From positions 17,112,001-17,176,000 of the forward strand of contig JAGUCH010000001.1 in assembly GCA_019096065.1 (NCBI GenBank): a stretch of DNA of 64,000 nucleotides, in the 5' to 3' direction. This document shows positions 32,513 to 44,897 of the stretch, in pieces. The notes below the pieces were generated by a model, which saw only the letters and a list, made by a program, of their open reading frames with translations, had not been told where the DNA came from and ran no database searches. Positions within the stretch are counted from its first letter, which is position 1, and every line of letters begins with the position of its first letter. This DNA is from Paracyclopina nana. Taxonomy: Eukaryota > Arthropoda > Copepoda > Cyclopoida > Cyclopettidae. The translations under genes and the position numbers were made by a program.

Positions 32513-33640
32513 GCTTACTTCTTCGAAAAAAATCTTGCACTTCTAATCCTGCTAATCTAGTTTCAAGAAGTCTTCCAACTGAACACAAACGCGTGATAAG
32601 CTGCGATTACGCTAAATTGCCCGCTTTCGCCACTAGATGGCGCACCTATAGTATTTTTGTACAAATCGGATGAAGCCTTTGGCCTTTGGCCTCCTACAGG
32701 TAACTTTGGAAGTATTTTACATGGCGCATTTCTCAAGTCTGGCATTCATGGCATGATGACTCAATTTTTAAGCTGAGCATGAAAATTGATGGGTGTTTTT
32801 TAAAAATTGCCCATTTTTCCATAACATGCTTGTTGCTACTCGCATGGAATGTTGCAGTTCGCCGGTAGTAACTGGTTTGTAGCGGTATGAATCGGACTCG
32901 CCTGGTGGAGTCAAAACCCGATTTATTGCTATTTTGGCATTGCTATGCTCGTCTAAAAGCGTTCACCTTCATTCCATAGTATCTATGATGTCATCTTACT
33001 CCGCAGGTCAGCTCAGCTTTAACTTGAGTTGTTCAACAAAGGCCATTTCAATTCCAACATTCTTAGGAAGACATCAGGAGGAAAAAGGAGCACAATAAGA
33101 GGTAAGTTAATTCAAAGGCCGAGCAGTTTTGCGAATTGCATGAACGAAGCTTCGTTTTTAAAAATGGCTTCCTATATCTTATATGGAGTATGAAAATGCA
33201 TTTAATGCATGTTGTTTCCTGAGAGAGCAGATAAAGTTGCTAGGCTCTGAGTGCGACGGAAAAGTTGACAAAAGAGCAATTTGCTCTTAAAAAAATGTTG
33301 GCCCCTGGTTCAAAAAACTTTCCCTGGGCTTTTTTACTCCTTTACATGGAAGGCAACGAGTTAAGCCCATGATAAAAGCAATGGCAACATTTATTAATGC
33401 TACAAAGTATCGAGGCTCTTCCCTAGAAAATGCGTCGATAATTATAAGGTTTTTAAGGCCAGTAAGCCCCATTAAGTTCATGGCACGTTTGTCCAAGAAT
33501 GGCCGCTTGCTACATGGAGTGAAAAGTGAAATTTCTCCAGCTGGAGCAGCAGCCTTTGGTGCGTCGAAAAGTCCGGGAAAAGTGCTGGGGGTCCGTCCCA
33601 GCCATTTGGTGCACAGTAGCTCTTTCCCTCGCATGTGTCA
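32513..33640. other. Intergenic upstream of the sulfatase
   Basis: The sulfatase promoter should lie just after 32512, but no TATA box or initiator could be singled out. Overlapping frames at 33287-33794 on both strands have no domain resemblance. Confidence 0.5.
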
Positions 33641-34640
33641 TAGTAGTAGCAGCTGGGGTCTTTTGGTGGAGGCCGCGCGGCTCGCAGCAGCCTCGGCCTC
33701 AGCCTTTTTGAGCGCACGCCAAAGTCAAGTCCACGAAGGCCGCTTCATCGGCGTCCGGAGCCTCGATGTCCCGAGCAACATCTACCGGCTATAAGATCGC
33801 GCGGTGGAGCTGCGGCGGCCGCGAGGTGCGAGCTCGAGGCCGCATGGCCTCTTTGCCAAGCTGAGCACGAGCTGCTGCTGCGGCCGGGGATATGCTTTAA
33901 CTATGCCTTTCACGGGGTGCTTCACTCAAACGCTCCAGAATTCAAGTAGCTACTGGCAAAAGCGCAAGCAGCTAAGGTGATTTCCCCTATGTATACATGT
34001 GTATACATGCATATCTTTTAGCGCGCGCTGGAGAGCTCGTTTTTAGCTTAGAGGCCGCGGCCGCAAAGCAGGCAGCCTCAAAATTCAAAATATTAACTAT
34101 TGCTATTAGCTATTGGCAAAGGCGCAAGCAGCAAAGGTGAATTTCCCCCTATGTATACATGTGTATACCCCATATATGTATACATGCATATCTTTTAGCG
34201 TGCATCTCGCGCGCGCGCGCGAGCTCGTAAATAGCTTAGAGGCCGCAGCCGCGGCCGCGGCCGCAAAGCAGGCAGCCTCAAAATTCAAAATATTTGGCCT
34301 GGCCTGGCCTGGCCGCACCTGCGGGCCGAGTTGGCCGCGTATGAGCCACCCTGTGTACCCGCGTGTAGTACTTAGTGTATTCTCGCAGTAGTCGCGCGGA
34401 GAGTCGACGTCGCGTGGAGCTAAGAGAGCTCCGAAAAGGCCACGACGGGAATTCGGCAGTTGTGCTTGATCCACGCGTTGGCAGAGGCCAGCAGTGACAC
34501 AAGATGATGTGAAGGCCCTGAGGCGAACAGGTGTCGCGGCCTCTACAGTCTCCGAGGCCGTTTGGGGGCTCCCGCGCAAACTGACCCTGCGGAACTTTTC
34601 AATAATAGGGAGCCCAGTCCAGTTGAGGCCCGCCCGCTCG
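33641..34640. promoter_or_regulatory. GC-rich, CpG-dense patch; possible promoter
   Basis: About 1 kb clearly richer in G+C and CpG than its surroundings, with GGCCGCGGCCGC runs, CG dinucleotide stretches (34205-34225) and a duplicated segment. No coding exon is recognised. The first coding exon of Kv2 (44178) starts just after a 3' splice site, so its promoter lies upstream; this patch is a candidate, purely by inference. Confidence 0.3.
33952..34294. repeat. Tandem duplication, two copies
   Basis: Copies 33952-34094 and 34112-34294 share GGCAAARGCGCAAGCAGC, CCCTATGTATACATGTGTAT, TGCATATCTTTTAGCG, GAGGCCGC and CAGGCAGCCTCAAAATTCAA in the same order. The second has an extra palindromic GTATAC-rich insertion and a longer GC run. 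Confidence 0.85.
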
Positions 34641-35064
34641 GGGCAGGGCTAGCTCATGACCATTTGCTCAATTCCGTAATAATTGCTACGGTAAGCCAAT
34701 GGCCACTGACCTTCCCCGTTATTTTGCTGCCGGAAGAGCCCGTTTCCCCGGATGGATCCCGGACGTCGTTATTATTCTCAATAGCAATGCAATATGCATG
34801 GAATAATGCATTAGCGTGCGTGTGTATCGGTTTAGCCTGTTCTAAGGACACATAGACTGTGCTATTATTATTGGCCTCGCGGTCACAACAGAGGCTGCAA
34901 TCAACTGCAACGACCTCGTCGATGGCTGATGCAATTGGTGAATTTTCCCACCAAAATTCGAGTTTTGAGGCAAAAGGCGTGAATTGTCGTTGAAGCACTA
35001 AGCAAGTAAGGGAAAATGTCAGGAAAAATCGATACGTTATCGACGTAGCATTAAGCACTTGTAA

Positions 35065-35544
35065 CCCAACCAGAATTTTTCCCAAGTTTTCTGAAAGTTA
35101 TTGTAACGCGTTAGCGCTCCTTCGTTTTACCCAGGTTGAGTTTATGTCGTGATGTAACATTAACTGCCTTACCAACACCGCAAAAAAATCGAATGTGACT
35201 CTGCATATTTGACAAAATTGACAATCGAGTCGCTTTAACTGTTTGCTTGATTTGAATACTCATTATTTTGCCAACTAGAAATTTTACCAAGTTTTCTGAA
35301 AGTTATAGCAACATGTTCGCACTCCTTCATTTTACCGATATTGAGTTTATTTTGTTAAGTAACACTAACTGCGCTACCACCTTTGTAAAAAAATTGAATG
35401 TGACACTGAAAATTGGTGTTTTCGATTTTACTTACGTGGCAAGGCAGTTAATGTTACATAACGACATTGACTCTATGTCAATAAAACGCCAAAGTTTCAC
35501 TGAGAGTTATTTTGGCGTATGAGGGCTCAGAATTTCTGGTTGGG
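35065..35544. mobile_element. MITE of the CCCAACCAGAAAT family, composite copy
   Basis: Starts CCCAACCAGAATTTTTCCCA and ends AATTTCTGGTTGGG. A second left-end motif (CCAACTAGAAATTTTACCAA) lies at about 35273, so two units are nested as in the 17437 copy. Confidence 0.85.
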
Positions 35545-36190
35545 TTAAGTAGTGGTTTTCGTCTCATGAAAATATCATGAGCATGCATGCTGATGACGTA
35601 ACAAGTGTGCCCGCGGGCGCGGGTCCACTTTGGCTCTAGGCAGCTCAAGCTAGTCTAATTGTGTGAGTCGTTCCCTGCTTCAGGCAGCTGGAACGAGTTG
35701 AGCAAGGCTCCACTGGAGCGGCTTTTATGACGGCTGTTTTGGTCAGCAGATGGGAACGCCCTGAGTGGCCTGTTGACTTTGACATTGTGGCTCGATCTCA
35801 GTTGGCAGGTGAAGGTGCTGCGGTCAAAACCACACTCTCAAGAAACAGATTATACCACACACACATCAGCTCGAGCCACTGCACAGCCGAAAGAAGGTAA
35901 AAAAAGGGAGAAAGGCCAATTAGGTGGCCTTTTTTGTGTTGACGAAGCTGAGCAGCTCATCATTGCTCGTTGCATTGGGAATGGGCAAAGTTTGCCCTCC
36001 TTTGAGTGTGGCTGCTTTGTCCCAACAAATAAGGCCATAACTTTTCCCAGGTTATTTTCTAATGCAAGCCACTTGAGGATATATACTGGTTAAGTCACCC
36101 CTCTCAAAGTCACCAGCAGCATGTGGCCTGACTATGCAGGATTTTTTCGCACTGTCATCCCTTTCCTCGTAAACTACAGCTACAACACTT

Positions 36191-39100
36191 TCAATTTTGG
36201 CCAAATACACATGATAATTTAGCAGTGTAGTGAGTGGAAATGGTAATAAAATAGCTTTGGAGGATTAGGACTTTGACCAAGAAGAAGACTGCTGCTGCTG
36301 CCATCCATTTCATGATTGCTCTGCGTTTGTCCTCATGCCCCAACTTTTGTTCTATGTACTGCTGCTGCAGTCCCAAGGGACCATGATTCAGCCCACTTCT
36401 TTTCTTCTTCCAATTCTCCTCATTCTGCATGCAGTTTGCACATTTTCCTACAGCAGCAGCAGTGTGGGTAGGCAGATTACCTCAGAATGATTTACAGCCC
36501 ACACTCACTGGATAAAAATCCACTTTTTCATCTTTCCTTAGCAGGAGAAAATACGTGAAGCAATTGGATGTAGCAGCAGACTCCATTAGCCTTTGATAGC
36601 TGAGAGCATCAGGCAAAAGTTGTAGCCAAGGCTCTTTGACAACCTCCACTTTTAGATGATGATATGCAGTAGTTTGATGATGGAACATGACAGGTCCACT
36701 ACTGTAGTGTAGACTACGTCCACTCAACTCGAGGATATTATGCATGCAAAAATATGGAAGACTTGTAGTACTAAAGTCCCAGCATATAACATAGACCCCC
36801 CCCAAAAAAAAGAGGAGTTTTTTGCTCTCTAGCTTTTGCAATCGGAATAGGACGATGTTTTTTTCAACTAAAGAATGATGGAGCAGAAAATGGAGTGAAA
36901 GCACTCTCTCTCTCTACGTTTTGAAAGCCTTGAAATCAGCGGGATATGGATGGCTGTGCTTTGTTCATTCGGGGAAATTTTATCATTTTTCATGAACCCT
37001 TCTCATCTAGTATGCACCTTAACAATATTGACTATAAAGGAATTGATGGCGGGTTGCTGAGTGTCTTTTTCTTTTGGCCATTTTTTCTGCCATTAATACA
37101 CTTATAATGCAGACAATTTCCTTTTTTTGCTGGTGAAGTCGTAGTAATCTTGATTTTGACATACGTTTTCCTTTGTCGGTCAATTCCAGTTTCGACAACT
37201 GAGGACAAAATTGGAAGATGCCAATCGAGCCTCATTAACTTGCGATTTGCCACACATTTGTTTGAGCGCCATAAAAAGCGTATCTTTTGTCGAAAGTTGA
37301 ATAAGCGTTAAAAACAATTATATTCGTATTTGAATTAAAAAGCCCACGAAAATAGTTCACTTTGGTCAGCTGCTAACTAGTAACGACAGCAGCACAAAAT
37401 AGTCGTGCAGTGTTTGGCCGAGTGCCCAAAGCAGCAGAAGAGCAATAGTTGTGACTTTGATTGTTGACAAAAAGGGGACAAGCTGAGTTGACACGTGAGC
37501 GATAAAAGATTCACAACAAATGCACCGAAATTGACTTGGGGTTCCTTTTTTCCCTCTGCGACGACTACACATTTCTCCTTGGATGTCACATAAATCTTTT
37601 TTATCCTTTGTTTGTCTTCTGCAATTTTCGTCCCAATTCTCTTTGCTTTTTCGTCACTCTCGTTGCCTCATTTGCTGCGTTAATTTTTTTCGGCCCTCCT
37701 CAAAGCTGCGGCCGCTGATTGAAAAAAGCCCGCAATGATTTATGGGTGCAATCGCCATTAGAGAAAGTAGAATATATACCAACAAAATAATATGTGAAAG
37801 TAGTAAGGCAAATCTGGCCGTATGTATCCTCTTTATGTACTAGCATAGCAAATGGAGATACAGAAGCATAGCAAAATGTACTACAATCAATTTACATGAT
37901 AGCCCTGAAAAAAAAGTTGATTACTACAGAGTCTAGGTCAATAAATCTGTCATTGAGCAGTGCATGAGAATATGATGTGACTCGGAAAGGGAGAATAAAG
38001 CTGTGGAAGATATGCGATCCATCATCGTCGTTTTCGTCTCTGGATCCACCAAGATGGGTCCATTGGGAAATTGGGATCTCCTCTTCTCCTCCACGTCAAC
38101 TAGCTCCCAATACATCGTAATTCTTTTTTGCCTTCAGAAGGGAAATTCAAATATTACCTGGTACACTTGGTATTTGTTGTATTTGCTGTATTGCCCTTTT
38201 TCCGAGCGATACAGCTTGGAAATTGAATTGCCAAAGTGCATCATCCTAGAAGAAGAAGAAGATACGAGCATACTACAACTGCCACTACTTATCGAGTTAG
38301 TAGCTAAAGTGGGACACGTTTGATAGAACTAGCATGGTATATAGCATTATGCAGTAGTCTACCGCCAGTGGCATTGTCGTAGTGCCTCATTGACTCCTCG
38401 CTATATCCAACAATGGCATCCCCATCAGAATACGAAACGGTAGTACCCTCAACACTGAGCAACGACTTTGATGTGGTGTTCATCTACATAAAGTATTTTA
38501 CAGTTAAAATGTAGAAAACTGTCTAGTACTTCAGTATGTGTGCTGATGAATGTTTAAAATATCGTGAATACTTAGTGAAAGATTTTTTGACGATATTTTA
38601 GCTTTCGCCGCAAGATACATTTTTTGGGAAAAATACAAAGCGTACACAAATATGAAAGTAATGAGATGCGATTGTGCACTTTTAGATTTGGTTTCAGTTG
38701 TCCGAACTGGAATTGAACTCTGGAGGAAAATGCTTCCTTTTGCCATCTTTAATGTGGTGTTCATCTACATAAAGTATTTTACAGTTAATATGTAGAAAAC
38801 TGTCAAGTTCCTCAATATGTGAGCTGACGAATGTTTGAAATATTGTGAATACTTATCGAAAGATTTTTTGACAGAATTTTAGATTTTGTACTAAGATAGG
38901 TACATTTTTTGGCAAAATTACCAAGTGTAAACAAATTTGAAAGTAATGTGGGATGATTGTGCATTTTTAGATTTGGTTTCAGTTGTTGGAACTGAAACTG
39001 AACTCTGAAGGAAAATGCTTCCTTTTGCCATCTTTAATGTGGTGTTCATCTACATGAAGTATTTCACAGTTTAAGAGTTCAAAAATGTCTTTAATTTATG

Positions 39101-39642
39101 TGTGCTGACAAATGTTTGAAATATCATGAATACTTATTAAAATATTTTTGGGCGACATTTCAGCTTTTGTTGTTAGATACATTATTTTGGCAAAATTACA
39201 AAGCAAAACCAAATATTAAAGTAACAATGCAAGATTGTGTTCTTGAAATTTTGGCTTCAGTTGTCCGACCTGGAATTGAACTCTGGGGGAAAATGCTTCC
39301 TTGCGTCAAGATTTTGCATATTTTCGGTATGAGCATCTCGTCGATAATGCGACACTGTCCAACATTGCTTGCAATCACTTCAAGTGTAAGCAAATCACCA
39401 TAATGTAGCTTTTACATTATTGTGACTTCCTAGCTTCCTCACTAGTTTATATCCACGAGTAGAGTACTATTTTCATATGAGATCATTTCATGGACATTGG
39501 TATCTGTGGTACACCCATCGGAAAATGTGTATTCTGTATGTATTGCATTGGATGACTTTGCACCCGATTGCGTGGGAGAAGATGCAAGACTTTCCCCCAA
39601 TTGAGCTTCAAAATGCACTTTACTGCACTTCAATTCAAACAA
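36191..39642 (-). other. Coding-like minus-strand segments, gene model unresolved
   Basis: Several minus-strand stretches look protein-like but could not be joined convincingly. About 39640-39442: SPTQSGAKSSNAIHTEYTFS and ENSTLLVDIN. 38482-38370: SVEGTTVSYSDGDAIVGYSE, after an acceptor-like TTATGTAG. 38247-38172: an exon-like piece with donor GTAATA. 38145-37933: WELVDVEEKRRSQFPNGPIL, ending in TAG. 36750-36509: KVEVVKEPWLQLLPDALSYQ, donor GTGAGT. 36450-36191: a hydrophobic helix, MKWMAAAAVFFLVKVLILQ. One candidate intron would be only 26 nt, too short to trust. This may be a real secreted or membrane protein gene, a decayed one, or chance; no family is recognised. Confidence 0.25.
38473..39302. 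repeat. Tandem repeat of about 283 bp, three copies
   Basis: Units start at 38473, 38754 and 39039 with GTGGTGTTCATCTACATRAA. They share GAATGTTTRAAATAT and GGAAAATGCTTCCTT, with many substitutions between copies. The start matches the terminal motif of the TGTTCATCTA MITE family. Confidence 0.9.
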
Positions 39643-42600
39643 GTTTTGACTTTGGCAGGGCTACTCATTTAATCAAATATACCAAAGTTCTTCTTCCCCT
39701 TCTTTTTGCTGCTCCAGCTCTGGCCATTAACTGTACAGATATAGCAGCCAAAGTTTTTGGCAGAAAGCAATTAAAGATCAAACTCTTTTTATTGAATTGC
39801 CAGCTTTCCCTAGCTCTCAGTCTTGAGGGTTGCTGCCCCATTTTGTACCCTAGTTCTACTACTACTAGCACTCGGTCCATTTACTTTGAAGATGCGTTCT
39901 GTATTAGAGTATATCTTTTACGACTTAGCATTAAACTGCGCTTGAGCTGCGACTGGGTCAGTATTTGTCAGTTCTAAAGCTGAAGCAATCAAGTTGCTCC
40001 AGCATTTTTCATGAATTATAACCCCTTTGGTGCTGTTTGCTCACTAAACGTTTTTACGAGGTAAAATGATGGTATAAACTAACAAACTAGCTCAGTCTTA
40101 TCCGAGAGGCTTTTTCGGGGTGTGTCTACTTAGTTATATGGTGGGAAAGTTTAGAGCTGTCATTAAAGAGTCATTACCCTTGAAAGCTAGTTAGCTTGGC
40201 TAAGTAGGTATACCATTATATTTGCTTAATACCATAAATATACCACCTGTGTCAGGGTATTCAAGGATTATTGCAGCACGACAGGAAACGTAATATGGCG
40301 TATAATTATGAGCTAGTTCTTGAGAAATTCCCAACAACCATCATGATAGTAGCATGGCTTGGTAGATCTCTGCTGGAACTGTGTATGGTATAGTGGCTCT
40401 TACCACATAATGTGTATGCAGATTCTTCCCCAATTTCGTAGTTGGGACAAAGTTAGCCTGCAGTTCACAGGCACCATACCATACTAGTATATGCAGTGAA
40501 TTGTCGTAAATCTGCTTTCACAATTAGAAAAGGGTATGTGAGTGCAATGAAATCCCCATTTGCCCCTCTGGCCAATAATGTGATATGGATCAATGCTTCA
40601 GCTCTCTCAATGTTGACCGAATTACCACGTCCTCAACAGAGGGGAAACAAGAAAGATTGCATCGAAAAGTGCTTGCCTTTTACCATAGTATACTACTACA
40701 GTTTTTGCCTCCTCATTATCATTTATCTGCCACAAACTAGCACACAGACACAAAAAAATCCACAACAATGAACAACATCTTGGCTTTCTTGTAACTCGAG
40801 TGGAATTCAAGTTGATGCGGCGTTCATCTGCAGAGCTCAGTTTTTATATCCAAAAGTGGCATTTTCTTGCTTAATTGGGGGTGGAAAAAGTACTACCTGT
40901 GTCTGTTTGCTGCTGCTTCAGCTGGTCAGACAGCCTTAAGAGACCTCTGAGTGGAGGCCGCGCGACGGCCTCGAGCACTGTAACGAGGTAGTAAACTCAA
41001 TACCAGAGTGCAAACACTTTGTAAATATACACTGCCGTTGTACTAGTACATAGCAAGGCAAAGAAGAGCTGTTTTTAGCCTACGTGACTCAACGAGCTGT
41101 AGCAAGTACCAAAAGGGAGAAAGCTCGTGACTTTTCAAGAAAAATCTTTTCTCTCCGCGATCGATAGACGAAGATGGCCAATATGACCGAGCCCCTAGTT
41201 CATAATTTGGATACACTGCATAATTTTGTATTTGTGTATTTGCGCCTGTATTTGTGAGGAAACCCAATTATCCTTGGGAGGAGATTTTCACACAAAATAG
41301 AGTCAAGTCCTATTGTTATATGCTGAGAACAATGCCCCAAATCGAGCTTGACCTCCTCTAGCTTCTTCAGCTATAGTACAGTACACCAATGCAGAATGTC
41401 AGAAAAAAAGGCCAAACGAGCGAGGGGAAATTGCGCCATTATTTGGGAAAGAGGTGCAAACATGGAGGAGGACTTGTTAGTAGCCCGCCAATTTTTCCCA
41501 GGAAAAAAAGCTTCAAATTGTGAATACGGCAGCTGAATAAAAGAGAGTTAGTAGGTGGAAACATGACATGTTCATAAAAGAAAGGCCATATGGGCAAAAG
41601 AGCAGAAACCACAACAAAAGCTTCCCTCAAAGCTACTATGGCTACTAAACATAGAATAAGCTACAAGCGTGACACATTGTAGACAGGCCAATTGCGAGGT
41701 TTAATTTTAGAAAGCAGCTCTTCCTTCTTTTTTGGCTGGCACAAAATACATACAAACAGTTTTGCTTTAGAAAGCAACCAAAGCAATTACTTGCTTCGGT
41801 GGGCAGCAGTCACTTTCAATTGGATTGTAGAACTATGTTAGGCAAAAAAGCTCGATTATTCTGCAATGATTTTGCGCTGCTATGTATAATTTTGCTGAAA
41901 AACCGCAATGTTTACTCGCGGATGAATTGGCATATCCCAAAACGTAGTATAGTGTATTTATATGATATACAGTCTGACCGTTCAAAATTGGACGGTACCA
42001 GAATCTTAACTTTTTGTCACATATTCAAGAAATACAGGACTTTTAAATGATAGCGTTGGAAAGATTGAGCCTTTTTCCATCTTTTTTGTAAAAGTAGAAA
42101 AATTCAATTTAAGGAGGAAAAAACCAGGAAAATTCAATTTTCCCAAGGTAATCCAGAAAATTGTCACGAAAAACTGGTGAGTCATTTATTTTTTGATGTC
42201 ACGGGGAATTCACTATAATATTTTTCATTTTGTCAGAAAACAAAAATGATGTCTAAAGGTTCAAGCTTTCCAACGATACCCATTAAGCCACAAAATTCAT
42301 GAATTCATAACACAAACTTTTGATTCCCGCACCGTCCAATTTTGAACGGTCAGACGGTATACCAAGCTGCTGCAAACTTTCTTCCACAGCAGCAGCCACG
42401 AAAACTGGGGAAATGTAATTGCAAAGTCTGCTGTGGAAAATTGAGGCCAAGCTATCTGCAAGGATCGTGGAGGGGAAATAAAGCAAATTTTGCCAGTGCC
42501 AAAGCTGCTCTCGCGATCGTCGTCAAATGCGCGCGCGCGCGCGTGTATAAACTACAAATGTACACTGTGGCAACAATGATGTCATATGTGAAATTGCCCA

Positions 42601-44161
42601 GAAAAAAGAGCTTCTTCGTCTTCTTCCAGATTTGTTTATCGATCCCTCGCTCTTGCGATGATGACACACAATGACAAGTTGAGCAGTACTCGATCTCAGT
42701 GATACACAAATAGAGGAAAAGAGAATGATGACGAGGGTAAATGTGGCCCAAGCTGGACAACAACGCGTAAAAAACAGGCAAAGGCCACCACTACGACCGC
42801 AAGAAGGCTGCATCTCGAGTAAGAAGCTTTATTCGGTGTTCATCTACGCGCTAAGTTTTTGCCAATAATGCTTTCACAACAACAACTTTTTTCTGCTAAA
42901 AATCGTAATTTGGCAATTTTTTTTTTTGCATGTGATAACGTATTTAAATAGCTATTTAGGTATCTGAAGCCCAAGGATCGCCAATTTCTGATAAGAAGCA
43001 CTTTTAAACGATGTTTCCAGCAATGTGGGAAAATTGCTAATTGGGGGCTAATAATTCAAGTTGTTTACAGTATGGCATCGTTTTAGAAAAGTGGTGCCTT
43101 TATCTGAAAAGTTTTTCGGCTTGATTTTAAAGCCAACATCTGGAAACACTTTTTACGCACGGGTCAACAACGCTCACGCGCTGATGACGTCAAAGAAAAT
43201 AAATGACGCAAATGTTCAGCTGTTTTAAAAGTTTGAGCTGTCGGTTCTAGTGCGAGAGGTCTTGCGTTCGAATCCGATACTGGCTTTATTTTAAAATTAG
43301 ATTTACTAATCTAGCCCGGCAACTTGAGCAAGTATATTTGACATGGCTGCGCTACATAGACAACCAAAAATTGGTAATTGTTTGGCTTTTAGGGTACTAG
43401 CGCTAAAAAAATGTTTTTATATGGCATAAACCACGGATTAAATGGCACCTTTTCAAGCCATGAAACCAAAAGCAACTCTCGCAATTATTCAAGCTTTTCA
43501 TAGTTGAAACCAGAGACTTATATAACAAGAGAAGTGCTACTGGGCGAGGCTTAAGGGGGTGCGTTTGCAGATCTGCTGCACGCCTGAAAAGAGACTACAA
43601 TGGAATTTTGGTCGCGGCTGCCTGAATTTGGGCCGGGGCAGACTTTTGGTTGCTAATAACTTCTAAATGAGTCCACTTAGCCAAAATAGTCCTATTTTAC
43701 GAGGTGCTCAATTTTGCTAGGGCTATCTTTTGTCTTTTATAAATATTTTCACAACTATTAGGAATTAAAAGTTGTAAAACAGAGGTGCCAGTTGGCGTTT
43801 TCCTTTCTGGATCATTGCAGCCCCCTGACTATTTTATTAGAACAGCTGACCCAAATGTTTTCAAAATCTCTAGTAGCACTTGGCGCGCGCTCGCGTGCAG
43901 TGAGAATGCAAGAAGTAGCACTTCTCTTTCTATATAAGTCTCTGGTTAAAACCTAATTTTTCTAGCCTGGCTCCGCCGGTCAGCCAATCAAATTGCCGCT
44001 CTTAATCACGTGACAAGTTTCGCGCACAACAGTTTTTCCAAATAAACTTGCCCAAAAAGTGCCATCTATCGAAAAACTTAGTCCCTCCATTGGCTTATAG
44101 CCTCTTTTGGAAAAACAGACAGACACGTAAAACACATATATATTAAAAAATACATTTGCAG
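39643..44161. other. Gene-poor region upstream of Kv2
   Basis: AT-rich with scattered chance frames. The notable items are the inverted-repeat element at 41970-42357, a (CG)n run at 42531-42544, single TGTTCATCTAC motifs near 40820 and 42838, and a tRNA-like B box at 43265-43274. Non-coding 5' exons of Kv2 may lie here but cannot be placed. Confidence 0.5.
41970..42357. mobile_element. 388-bp mariner-like MITE, TA target site
   Basis: Ends CAGTCTGACCGTTCAAAATT then GGACGGT, inverted at the right end (ACCGTCCAATTTTGAACGGT then CAGACGG). TA is present on both sides (41968-41969 and 42358-42359). The terminal CAGT and TA duplication fit Tc1/mariner derivatives. No transposase. Confidence 0.8.
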
Positions 44162-44897
44162 GAGGTTCTTCGGCATAATGTCGACGGGCAGCAGCAAACG
44201 CAAGGCTGCGGGGGGCAGCCCCTTGGGCTCCGGCATGGAGGACGCGGAGGACGTGCAAAAGGGCCTCGCGGCCTTTATGGGCGGTGGCGAGCCTGCGCCC
44301 GACTCCAACCTGCTCAGCCCCGTGCGCCAGGAGCTGGTGGGCGCCGGGCTGCTGCACGGTGAGCGGGCGTCTACGCTCCCGCCCGAGCCGTTCATGATCA
44401 TGCGGAGCAAAGCCATGAACCGGCGGGTGCTGCTCAACGTGGGCGGAACGAAGCACGAGGTGCTGTGGCGGACCCTTGACCGGCTCCCGCACACGCGGCT
44501 GGGCCGGCTGCGCGAGTGCAACACGCACGAGGCCTTGATGGAGTTGTGCGACGACTACAGCCTCGTGGACAACGAGTACTTCTTCGACCGCCACCCGCGC
44601 AGCTTCGCCTCCATCCTCAACTTCTTCCGGACGGGCAAGCTCCACCTGGTGGAGGAAATGTGCGTGCTGGCCTTCTCCGACGACCTCGACTACTGGGGCA
44701 TCGATGAGCTCTACTTGGAGAGCTGCTGCCAGCACAAGTACCATCAGAGGAAAGAGCACGTCCAGGAGGAAATGCGCAAGGAGGCTGAGTCCCTCAAAAC
44801 GGGCGAGGTCGAGGACTTTGGCGACGGCAAGTGCGCAGAGTACCAGAGGTTCTTGTGGGACCTGCTCGAAAAGCCCACCACTTCCATCGCTGCCAGG
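44162..44897 (+). other. Shab: Kv2 first coding exon: N-terminus and T1 tetramerisation domain
   Basis: Begins after acceptor TTTGCAG at 44161. ATG at 44178; ends exactly at a codon boundary (GCC AGG, donor GTGAGT). Residues about 80-185 are the T1/BTB domain ([59 protein letters not shown]), which fixes the subfamily as Kv2/Shab. Distinctly GC-rich compared with the other exons. Confidence 0.95.

Noticed and set aside
33287-33794. Overlapping frames of 115 and 141 codons on opposite strands
   Set aside because: GC-rich sequence has few stops, so long frames arise on both strands; no splice-supported or family-supported reading.
37032-37253. Minus-strand exon candidate (WHLPILSSVVETGIDRQRK)
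   Set aside because: The core resembles a repeat found next to other MITE copies (near 31235 and 35210), so the open frame is more likely repeat-derived.
39477-39977. 166-codon plus-strand reading frame
   Set aside because: No domain or signal recognised, overlaps minus-strand coding-like sequence, and of a length expected by chance somewhere in 64 kb.
43236-43300. Functional tRNA gene
   Set aside because: Only a B-box-like segment is present; the acceptor stem, D arm and anticodon arm cannot be formed around it.
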